This document shows, in pieces, positions 25,501-37,500 of a DNA stretch of 60,000 nt. Positions within the stretch are counted from its first letter, which is position 1. Every line of letters begins with the position of its first letter. The translations under genes were made by a program, and so were the position numbers. Below the pieces are notes generated by a model. The model ran no database searches. It saw only the letters and a list, made by a program, of their open reading frames with translations, and had not been told where the DNA came from. This stretch comes from Bolinopsis microptera (lineage: Eukaryota > Ctenophora > Tentaculata > Lobata > Bolinopsidae). Location: NCBI RefSeq assembly GCF_026151205.1, contig NC_087072.1, forward strand, positions 4,113,375 to 4,173,374, read 5' to 3'.

Positions 25501-28500
25501 GTTGCGGGTTTATATATTATTCCCGCTAGCTGATTGAGATACCGAGCATGTGAAGGTTCACATCACTGTATTGTCGTATAGCAGGTCATTATGGATGACT
25601 TGATCCGAACCAGTTCTCGTTAGGGCTCCTCGTTGCATACGTAAGTCTGTGGATCACATGTCTGACAGGCCCCATAGCAAGCACTCCATGAGAGCACCGG
25701 CTCAGATCACGTCATGATATTAGACTAGTGAACTAAGATCAACTGGTAGGGATTGAGGTATATTTCAGGACTGAATCACTACCGGACTGAATCACTACCA
25801 GTAGTGATATTTGGGTGGTAGTGATTCCGTCCGGTAGGGATTCAGTCCTACAATCTCTCTTTTCGCTATTATACATTTTGTTTCGCATTGATATAAATGT
25901 CGTTTAAGCTTTCGTTAACTTCATGCGATACAAATATTAGTTATCCGTTATGTTATTTATATAACATTTAAACTATTGTCCAATTTTCTACATTAAATGA
26001 AAATAAACTATGGTAGAGTTCAGCTCAGGTCATATCTCAGTTCAGATCATGTCTCTAATTGGAAAATGGAAATGTGTCGTATTGCAATTAGATCACAATT
26101 TCGGACAGATGTCTTTTTTTTCTGGTAACATATTGAGTCGGACAAGAGTCGCTGTCGGACAGATGTCCTCTTAACTGCATCATGCATATCACCGCACAGG
26201 CTGCGCTACGGTGTCCGGTCGTTTAACTTTCGGTTCAAATAATTGACAACGGCAACCCCTCCATTTTGTTCTCTGTAACGCCCCAAAGAAATTTGGTAAT
26301 TTTACCAATTTGGTAATTTAACCATTATGAAACGATCGTTAATTGTAATTAATTACGGTCGATGGAAATCTAGCGTCCGCTAACCGGCGCAATTCTTGTT
26401 TTCGATATTTTTAGCTATTTACTGATCTTGTCTTGACGTATCAGCAAGAGATCACTGGACCTCGTTAGTTGTTAGTCATGTTATGCTGATCCAGTTAGTG
26501 ACGAACTATGAAGTAATCATTCGACCTCATTTAATACTGATCGAATCAATGACGAGCTATGAAGTAATCAGTGGATCTCGTCAATGCTCATCCTGTCCGG
26601 ACTGTCACTGACGAGTTATGAAGAAATAAATGAAGACCTCATTAATTCCTTTGTTCCAAGAAGATATTCCTCTGGTAACAACCCCTTCTGGCCTGCTTCT
26701 GAACATAATATGAAGATTCGAAAACCTAGTCTACCTTAATTGGAACTTGCTGACTGCGAACAACATGGAGAACAATCGAGAAATGATAATCAGTGCCAGG
26801 ATATAATCAAAGTTGAATTTAGAATCCAAGGAAAACCTTCCTTTTTTATATTATCATATTGTGCGTTAGTTTGGTGTGAAGTATAATGTTTTTAAAAAAA
26901 ATTAACAGTGTTAAACTAAATTGATATCAGTTAAAGATGATATATTTAAACAGTTAAAATTCATATAATTGACGATTAAGAGCTGTAGGAGTGTGTTCAG
27001 GACTCTGAAAGTGGCATACTCTTATAGCAATGGTATGAAATGGTCAACTTTAGCCAAGGTCTCATGTTTCTACTACCTTCGCTTTTGGCGCTGTGAATCT
27101 TGCGCTTCAGCGCAATGCGCAAATTCCTGCAGGAACTTCCCGACATTGTAGAGACCTGAAACCTCGACTAAAGTTAACCATTTCCTATTGTTTATATTAG
27201 AGGAGCACACATTTAGAACTCCTTCCATACTCCTTCGTGACTAAATTGACGATTTAGAGAATTTTACCTGTTAAAAATTGGTGAAAAATATGGGCGTGGC
27301 CCAAGTCAGTATTATACGAAACCGTAGAGACACACAAAATTTTTTGGTTGTTCCCGACCCTATACTCTATAGAGCAACTAATTAGAGGTGATATCTAATT
27401 ATTTAAACGAAAGGTGGTTTTGTGAACCGCCCTTTATTCTACAGCGAATCATGAACATTGAACATGTTCATAAGAACTTAGAATTGTATGAATTAGTATG
27501 AGTTTATATGAGTAATTTATTATAAAATTACCTTTCACTATGCAATTTCGACTAAATTCATGTAGATATCCAATCCAGTTCCATGCACAACTGTTGTTTA
27601 CATTTGGTCTAGTTAGACACAATTTGTTTCAGAGTGACTCAATAATCGCAATATCAAATTAAGATATTATTTAAATGGTCCATGTCATGCAATGCGGAAA
27701 TATCCCCATAAATTGGCAACTGCCAAAGACCAAAGTGACACTAAAGTTATTGCTAATTCCTTTACAAAACTTAGCAAGTGCTATTTACAATATCCTAATG
27801 GATCATGGAAATTGAAATGTTCAATTTTCTTTTCATAAATAATAATTATAATGCGAAGTTTTATTTACCCCAAGTTTGGAGAGTAAGTAGGTTAAACTGG
27901 GAATGCCCCTTCCCAGGGACCACATCACCCCTAATAAACCATTAAATATCATGGGAGACCATGCACAGCCTCGAATTATAGTATAATGACTTCGAATAAA
28001 CCTTTTTTGTCTGATGTGTGGATATTGTGTTGGATATTATTGAAAGCATTCATAAAGTAATAGCAGCAACACTCTACTTTTCAGAATGTAAAGAAACCGC
28101 GGCTAATATCCAATAACAAGGGGATAACAATACAATGAATAGAGCACACGTTGTTTGAGCAACATTGACGATGTGTGTTCCCAATTCCCATGTACTTCTC
28201 AGTGTTATGAACCTCTCATACCTCATCAGTACTACTACACATTGATGAATGATGTTGCTTTGTTGTTGATACCTCTGAAACCTTGCATAAACAATGAAGC
28301 ATATGGGTACACGATTTTCAACTTCAATATGGAATTAACTGGGCGGCGCTCGGCCTGTCACTCCGCTATATCTGTATACTTATAAACAGCAAAGACTGGG
28401 GACCCAGCTTATATTGAATATAATAAAATAAGCCATCACGGATCGGGAAATTGAGCGGCCATCCACAAAAGAAAAGCGGCCGCATTTCTTGTTTGCATTA

Positions 28501-31500
28501 TATGTTAAAATTGTAGAAAGTTAGATACGATTAGTAGATTGCAAGGAGTAACCTAATATTGATGGTATCAAGGGAGCTGCCAGCCCAAACATTTTTGTCA
28601 CACCTTTTGAACCAGCCATTCCATTCACATACTACTGGAGAATTTCAGCTTTAATTCATATTTAATTCATATTTAATTCCTGTGTAATCTCTGTTTCATC
28701 CCTGCTTCATTCCTGCTTCATTCCAGTTTAATTCTTTATTCTTGTTAGATTCTGGTTCAATTCCCCGACGCTCAACTTTCCTTTTTAAAGCTGATATAAA
28801 TCTCAGCTGACCTCTGTTTAGGGGAATACTATTTGAATATTCAGAGTGAAATTGGCATGAAATATTGTCCTCTGGCCCAGTGCAGAATATAATGTACCGC
28901 TATGATCTACAGCATCAAATTAAATTTAGAGGACATACTGATAAAGTTTACATCTGAATAACACTCTGTTGCATGCAGCTACCGTTTAGTTATCCTTATT
29001 CGATCAGCTGCCCGTGTTTACTGTTATACTTTATAACCTTTACAGCAACTTTAGTCACTATTAACGTCGGCCACCGGCCAGGTGTTACACAGTTTATTTC
29101 TACAAGTGTACTTAATTTCATATGAGCACCTGCTCATGTTCAATAATATATGGAGTAGGGGGAGGGGACTGGGGAGTACGCTGCAGTGCGATATTAATAA
29201 CACGGATTCTCAGTATTTTCAGTATTAATGTCTTATTTGTAGCATTATTTGTAGCAATCTTCATCACTGTGTTCACGTCCCTCAGCGACCAACATACGAG
29301 GGACAACACATGGATATTGTGTTGGATATTATTGAAAGCATTCATAAAGTAATAGCAGCAACACTCTACTTTTCAGAATGTAAAGAAACCGCGGCTAATA
29401 TCCAATAACAAGGGGATAACAATACAATGAATAGAGCACACGTTGTTTGAGCAACATTGACGATGTGTGTTCCCAATTCCCATGTACTTCTCAGTGTTAT
29501 GAACCTCTCATACCTCATCAGTACTACTACACATTGATGAATGATGTTGCTTTGTTGTTGATACCTCTGAAACCTTGTGCTGAAGTTCTATTATTGTTTA
29601 GTTTTCATTAAGTCGTTAGATTGTTGGAGACATTCAAAAACTTGTCAAAAGATGTCGTCCATTCGGTTCTTTTTCTTGCTGTTTTATCCAGTCCTTCTGT
29701 TTCTCAATATTTTTGGAAAGTGTACCTCCATTCGATATGTATCATCTGACTAAGTTTTACTAAAGAGTGAAGAAATACAACTCATCGAAATAAAGTGTTT
29801 CTTTATTCAGTTTGAATAAAGGTTCTTTTGTGTTCAGAACTCAGTGGTTCAACTTAACTTATACATTTAAAACTCAACCCCTCGGCCTCGCGGGGTTTCA
29901 TATTAGATATAAATACCAAGTATTTATATCCACCTTTAGAATAATCCAAAAATATCAATACATTTGTCTGCAGCGGTGCAACTGCAGCTTAGTGGTTCGA
30001 TCAAACAACTTATTTTTAGCTCATTTGGTACAAAATATATTATCTCATCCAGTCTTTTGCCGGTCTATTAAGCCACCTCGTACCCTCAATTGTTCTGCAC
30101 ATCTATGATAAGTCAATAAGTTCGCTTATGGTACGGCACCAGTTTGTCGGGTACGTGGTCACCGAGTAACGTAGTCACGAGGTACAGTCAGCTGATAAGT
30201 AACGTGACAAACTTTAGCTAGTGAAAAGGGCTGCATTTGATACTTAACCAAAGTTAGATTTTACATGATATCTTATTCTCAAGTTTACTCTTTTTAGAAC
30301 GGTAACGTCTTTTCAACACTGATATTTATCAAATACAGTATTTTACTTCACATCAGGTATTTCTTCTACCCCCACCCAAGAAAACTAGATTCTTACTGTT
30401 TTGTATTGAATATTACTTAACCCTTTAATAGCCATCACCCTTACACAAATAAACACCACTCTTTCATATTAGGCTACCATGTCCAGCTGAAGGTGATTAA
30501 ACAGTAAACCCCAGTCCTCTTAAAATAAGAAAATAGTATTTTGAAATTCCCTATGATTTTTCTATGAATTCTCTTACTCTATGAATTATCCATGGATTCT
30601 CCGTGGAAATTACCAACTGGCTCAAAGCCACTGTAACGATTATGCTATCACAAAATTGGATGCATGGTGGCAAGTGACTACAAGTGACTACAAGTGACTA
30701 CAAGTGACTACAAGTGACTACAAGTGACTACAAGTGACTACAAGTGACTAAAAGTTACTACAAGTGACTACAAGCTGTTCAGCATGTTTTTACGCATCTT
30801 AACACTTTTCTCGGTTCTTTATTTCTATATTTTTTAGCCCCTCACTAAATTTTGTTTTGAATCTTTGTTTCCCTTCAATATGTTACCAACAGTCCATTTT
30901 AAGCCATCTAAACTATGATGACGTCGCATTATGATGACGTCACATTATGATGACGTCACACTATGATGACGTCACGTTTATCGTATGATCTACATTTAAT
31001 ACCGCTATAAAGCCCTTATACAGCCTTCCTTCTACCCTGTCTACCAAAGCAGCTATGACTCTGTAACCCTGACAAGTGTCAACCTGAACTCTCACTAAAC
31101 TCTCCAACCTCTAGACTTTACAATTAGTAATTACCTGGAGGTGCGGGCAGAAGGAAAGTGCTACTGTAGTACTTCTCTCCTGTAGCACTTCCCTCTTGTA
31201 GCACTTCTCTGATCTCTCCTGTAGCACTTTCCTCTTGTATCACTTCTCTCCTGTAGCACTTCCCTCCTGTAGCACTTCCCTCCTGTAGCACTTCCCTCCT
31301 GTAGCACTTCCCTCCTGTAGCACTTCCCTCCTGTAGCACTTCCCTCCTGTAGCACTTCCTCCTGTAGCACTTCCCTCCTGTAGCACTTCCCTCCTGTAGC
31401 ACTTCCCTCCTGTAGCACTTCCCTCCTGTAGCACTTCCCTCCTGTAGCACTTCCCTCCTGTAGCACTTCCCTCCTGTAGCACTTCCCTCCTGTATCACTT

Positions 31501-34500
31501 TCCTCCTGTAGTACTTCCCTCCTGTAGTAATTCCCTCCTGTAGTACTTCCCTCCTGTAGTAATTCCCTCCTGTAGCACTTCCCTCCTGTAGCACTTCCCT
31601 CCTGTAGCACTTCCTTTCTGTAGTACTTCCCTCCTGTAGTAATTCCCTCCTGTAGTACTTCCCTCCTGTATCTAACCTTAAAAAGCACTTGTTATCTCTC
31701 CAAAATCGAGATGACCCTAATACATATTACATGGTAACTAATCTATATTATATTTCAAATTCTACATCCGGTACGGCTCTGCACACATGATATCTCTCTC
31801 TGCCATGAAACATGGCTAACCTTTTAAACTATGATCTAAAACCTAAACCTAAACTAAAACTCAACTGGGCTCTCATGTGTCACCAAACTAGACCAATAAG
31901 TAATTTTAGATTATTATATTTTTCTATATTTGTATAATAAGTATATTGACGTAGTGGATGGTTGAGGGGGTTTCAAGCACAGGTCACTCTCAAATCCTAA
32001 AGATAAGCAGTGGCCTTCGGCACTTGAAACCTCTTCAAACCTCCCCTGATTTATTTATTATTGATATTGTTTGATTGTGCCGTAAAAATAAATATTCGTT
32101 TTATTATAAATATTTGTTTTATTATAATATTAATAATAAAACGTTTTAACATTTAAAGCAGCACCTGGAACCCAAACCCTCCACTCACTGCACGTCACTT
32201 AGTTAAATTGTTACAAGGGAGCTCTGGCATGTGTTGCTCAAAGTCATGAGCGCCTCCAGATACCTTTCTCTCTCTCGGTACTGTCAAGGAATTCATAGTC
32301 GTTATGTTTTGTGCATGTGTTCTCTCGTGGTCCTTAATTGGTTATTTTTGAGTCTTTCAATAAATTTGGGCGACAAATGGCGACAAATGATTTTAATGAT
32401 TTCTTCACCACTTAATGAAAAGTTGCACACAATGTGAACGGAAATATGGGCGGTGACAAATCCAAGTTTTAAAGAACCAAACGTGTCAACAGTATTTAAA
32501 CCTTGCAACCGAATTGTTTTTATTCCATTTCTAGGCGATCAATATTTAAACCGGTATTTTACAAGTTCTCTACTGAAGTTGATTATCGCTATTTATAGCG
32601 TTTTATAAAACAAAAGAATGAACCAGTATAAGTAAATTTTCATGTTGACCATTAAATTCAATACACTTAACTTGTTGCCATCACCAGCTGTAGACAGTAT
32701 AATATTCGACGTTGCGGTTTGTTTGTATTACGGTAGAAATGTGTACACATTACCTTTATTTACCTGACTAAAATCTGATAGTGCTCTTGATTTCTATTAT
32801 ACAGGGCCCTTATCGGTGATAATGAGGCCTAAGTGTCCAAAATTTTCTCACAAAAATTCAGAATTTGGCCGCCAATTTTTTTTGAGGCCTACGTAAATCA
32901 AAAATCCGTATTTAAAATAAAGTGGAAATGCGATTTCGAGTCGATTCCGAAAATTTCATGCAAAAATTTTGAAGACTGATTGAGTTGTTACAATTTTAAT
33001 GAGATCAATTCCGCGAATATCGCGAACCAAGATACGGGCAATTTAGTTCATTTTGTATGTTTTTTTTTCGCCTTAGTATCCACATTTAAACAGATATAAA
33101 GCTATAACTTACAGAGAATACGTAGTTTATGCTTACCTTTCATATAAAGTAAGTTTCGTTCAAAATATTGATATTTGCCCAATTTATGGGACGAAATCTA
33201 CCAAATTTGTTGCGTATGACCAAATATGGGCATGTGGTTTTTTGCTCATAACTCAGTCATTTTTTGTCCAATCTTGATGGAATTTCATATACGAGTATAC
33301 GAGTTCAGGTGACACATAGCTACAAGTAGAGCACATAAGATATGGGTATGGGGCATGTTCGGGGAATTTGGCTAAATTCGGCCTAATTTGGAGTAAAATG
33401 GTACGGATCCATATATCGTCTTGCTTTAAATATAGTGAGATGACGTGACAGTAGTCCTTATGACAGTACATGTGTTAAAGTAAGATCTACTCAGCAAGAA
33501 TTTCCAACACGACATGCAGCACGTAGTGTGGTTTATCAGTGATATTTCAGTGATCTTCCTGGTTTTATATATTATTAGGGAAACGTTAAAAACTAGATAC
33601 TGGTCGGGATCGCTTCTACCAACTTAGTTTAATTACTTAATCAAATAGAACCGCCCAACTACGGTATGTCTGTACCATCTCATCGTCATTTAGTTATTTG
33701 ATCAGAGAGTCAACCTCAATCACTAGTCATAACCGTATAATTGCACACAGAGTAGGTATTTGATCACATTCCATCATCAAATTTATTTTGCATGTAGACT
33801 TCCTCCGAGTTCCAGACATTGTTTAATTGACTTTCTGGAAGCTGTAGCTTGATAATGTACTTAACGGATGCTGAATTCTCAGAATTCCATCTCGTTTCTT
33901 GATATGCTGAGTTTTTGGCTTGCTCTACCGTTGTTCATTTGTAAGAAATAGTGTCGCAAATATAGTTCATTTGTTAGAGGGGTCCCACATATAGTTTGTC
34001 TATCAGTAACTCACTCCTAATGGATAAATAGGGCTAAATGGTATTGAAAGTGTTAGAGAGAGAGAGAGAGAGAGCAAATGCTTTTATCCCATTTTACCAG
34101 CTCTCAAATCACTGCTCTAAGTTGTATGCTTGATTTAACTTTTAAGGGATTTACAGTCAATGTGTTAAAGTTCCATATCGTAGAACCAACTCAGTCAAAT
34201 ATGTACTATTATCTAATCCTGAGTCAAACTCCCAACGAGTATGTATTTCCGGATAAACCCTACAGAAATGTTTCATCTTCAACTGAAGATCGATTGAATA
34301 ACAAGTTACTAAAACTTTCGTTCGCAATTCACCGGCTTAGGTTGTGCTCCTCGTGCCCGCTCCAAATGTAACAATTGCGTTGTTATGAATGTCCACCGAG
34401 AATCTTCAATCCTCGATGGGATTCTACATACTTCTACAAAAAAGATAACAAAGCTTTGACGGATGTGCCCGAGTAAACATCCTCCACTATAATAGGGTAT

Positions 34501-37500
34501 TTCTCGTGAATTTGTGCTTCTATTTGTGTTCGCCGTCTGCTCCGAATGGGTCCTACTCTGCTTGCAGAAGGGGGATGATCAACTGCAACTGGAGGACTAG
34601 GCTCTAATACATCGGCTGGAGGTGGTGGGAGCAAGGATGTTTGTGATCCTTGCTGTGTAGTTGGGCTAGTGAAGGGTTTAGCGTTGTCTCTATCTAGCGT
34701 GTCTTGAGGAGTTGATGGAATGGAGTCCGGGAGTTGATGCACAGGACAAAGCTTTGTTATCTTTTTGTAGTAGTATGTAGAATCCCATCGAGGATTGAAG
34801 ATTCTCGGTGGACATTCATAACAACGCAATTGTTACATTTGGAGCGGACACGAGGAGCATGAGCAGAGGAGTTAGCAAGACCTCCGGCGTCTGAAGAAGC
34901 TACAGCGTCATGAGCAGCGCATGACATACCAGCATGCCTTTTGTTGCAGAAAACGCAGAAGCTTGGGTTGGCGGACAGGGGTCGGGCAATCTAGATACTG
35001 CCTTGTTGATTAATCTTGTTAGCTAATCTTGTTGCAATAGTAGATAAAATATTTAATTCTCTTATTAAAAGTCCTGTAACTTGGTAACTATGACGATTGG
35101 TGGTTTGGAACCACAGCTCCTGGAATCTGATTATTTTCATTTTGCAGGTCTCGCTACAGCTCTACAGGCGTTTAAGTTGTTCTAAAACGTGACAAAGGAA
35201 CCTGTTTTCTGTATAAGTCTGTCACATTTAAGAAGGTCCTCATTCCTCAATCTGGTGGGTCATGTGACCTATGCTCTAAGGGCAGACTAAAAATAGATTT
35301 TCAAATGATTGAACAAGGATTCGTCTATATATTCAGTGATTTTGACTCCGATCTGCAGATTTAATCTTACCTTTCCGTCGTTTAATGAAAATAACTAAAA
35401 TCTAACGAACATCTTACAGTAGGATGATACAGTACTACGAGGAGATGGTCACCAACATGGACGCAGCACTCGACATCAACCCCGTACCCAAGGTATTACT
35501 GCTCATATTCTACGTGCACATCATCGTTATATGTGTTCTGGGGAACGGAGTGATCCTGAGTGGCTCCTTTGGAAGAGGGGTTATAAAAACTGACAAGGTA
35601 ACAGTGGCATGTGTTGAAGCGTTAGCACTCCTGGACATTGCCATAGCCATCTTCCACGCAATCCCAGTATTTGTTACCCTGGTTAGTGGGGGTTGGGTGC
35701 TGGGGTCCGGCATGTGTCTTCTCAATGCCTTCTTCTCCAGAGCTCTCTATATTAACGAGATATTCCTGACGGTCTCTATCTCCTGCTACAGATTGTGGAT
35801 GTTGAAGCAGCCCAGAGCCGTAAGACGCAGTATCAAGCTCGTTTATGCTCGGGGGTTTCTCCTCCTCCTCTTCGTTATATCTCTAGGGTTAGGAGGATAT
35901 CAGCTTCACACTGGAGGAGCAAGGTTTGAGCCCCAGTTCATGTCATGTTCCTTCACTCAGATAACCGGACATGCTTCCCCTGAGCTCGCAGTGATGGGCG
36001 GTGTGCTCTTCCTAGCTGTCCCCATGATCGTCATCATCGTCACCAACATCCTGATTGTCACCATAGCAGCTAGACAATCACGTGTAGTAAGGAAGAAATC
36101 AGTCCCACCTGGTCTGACGAAAGGAGCAAGTATGATGAGGAAGCTGAGCTCTTTCTACGTAGCTCCAGGAACTGAGACAATTCCCCCAAAGAAGAAGTAC
36201 TCAAGCTCCAACCATTCCACCTTCATCACCATCTCCCTGGTGTGCTGGCTGTTCGTCTGTTCCTACACCCCGACCATCATCCTCACCATCTTCATAGCTA
36301 CCAAGCACACCCCTCCTGACTGGTACTACTCCTTTACTGTAGCCTTCCTCACTGTCAACATAGCCGCCAACTCCCTGGTCTACGGAGCCACTAACAGTTC
36401 CTTCAGGGAGTATGTCATGACGCCAGGTGAGAACAGGTGCTCCGCCATTCTCAAGCAGATTATCAACAGACTAAGAAAACGGACTGGCTTCGTGCCATTC
36501 GATAACTTATCTGGGAGCACTCCTTGCACTTACCAATCAGATAGAATATCGGACAGAATATCGGAGGACTGACATGACTATCCTATCTAACATATATAGG
36601 GCTTAAGACCGTCAGATTTTGTAAGTTATTCAGAATTGTACTGATTGCAGTTATTTAGAATCTAACTTAGGCGAGAAACAGTTTCAATAGATGAGGGTGT
36701 TTTAGTTAAACGACAATTATTTTAGATGAAGGTTAGATTTAAGGCTCGGACCAAATACTTTAAATTTGAATTCCTATTTGTCTGCCAAGTTCGCATTACA
36801 ACGAACCACAATCCAATTAGTAACTATATTCCTGAAGTATTACTTTACCAAATGGTTTTTAATGTACATGTGCTGTATTTATTGAATTTATCGTGATAAG
36901 TATTATTTAAGTGACCAATTAAGATATCAACTTCTTAAGTGACCCCTTGTATACAGCTTTTTAAAAGCTATGTGTTCTGTTGATATCGAAATGTTTTTTG
37001 TAAACAGATTTATGTCAAATCTAAGAAATTTCAATGCTATGACTCAATACAAGTATCTTTCTTAGTTGTTAATTCAAACATATAATTTCATTCTTTTATA
37101 TAAGTTCAATCTTGAAATCTATTGAGATTTCACGCAATTCTGGTCTAACAAGGATCTGTTTAACAAATATTTCAGGGTTATCTAAACTTATTTGTAAAAT
37201 CTCCCTATACAGCACGGCTGATTTGGCCACTACTAAATAAGCAGCTAGTACATTAAAATAAACATTTAGTTTACAGTGTAAAACCCCCAACCTGAAACAG
37301 CAGGGTCTCCCTGACAGTGAGAGTCCCAATAAAGAGGTCCTCCTGCTGAATGTAGGACGCTATGTGAGCAATGTCCCTCCCCAGCTGCTGTCCGTTAGCA
37401 CAGATCTCACCCTTAACTCTCATGTCTCTCATGGGCCGACCAGCCAGGGCGTTCAACAGCGTACTCTTACCACTACCACTGAAATGTTAACTCTTAAATG

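Larger units (their letters stand above)
24436..25846. mobile_element. FLYWCH-MULE deletion derivative 2
   Basis: The ends are inverted: actgaatccctaacggac at 24436 and the matching complement ending at 25846. Inside the ends are further copies of ggactgaatcactacc and ggtagggattgaggtatatt, so the termini are composed of short repeats as in derivative 1. It carries the minus-strand FLYWCH frame 25477-24745, which is split by a hAT insertion. It lies between MITE copies A and B. Confidence 0.75.
15845..37291. other. ABCG intron 4 (21.4 kb)
   Basis: Defined by the donor after LLFQ (37292) and the acceptor before ASLRL (15844); the joined residues match the ABCG consensus across the junction. 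Contains two CTAG-ended repeats, a LINE, a palindromic insertion, an inverted MITE pair around a MULE, minisatellites, a CRE array, a foldback and a complete opposite-strand GPCR gene. Stretches 16756-18080, 22984-23780, 27275-28018, 28286-29310, 29578-30670, 31671-34343 and 34860-35423 show nothing further that I can support. Confidence 0.8.

Noticed and set aside
31124-31688. Repetitive protein genes on the minus strand
   Set aside because: The open frames come from a 16-bp minisatellite read in all three frames.
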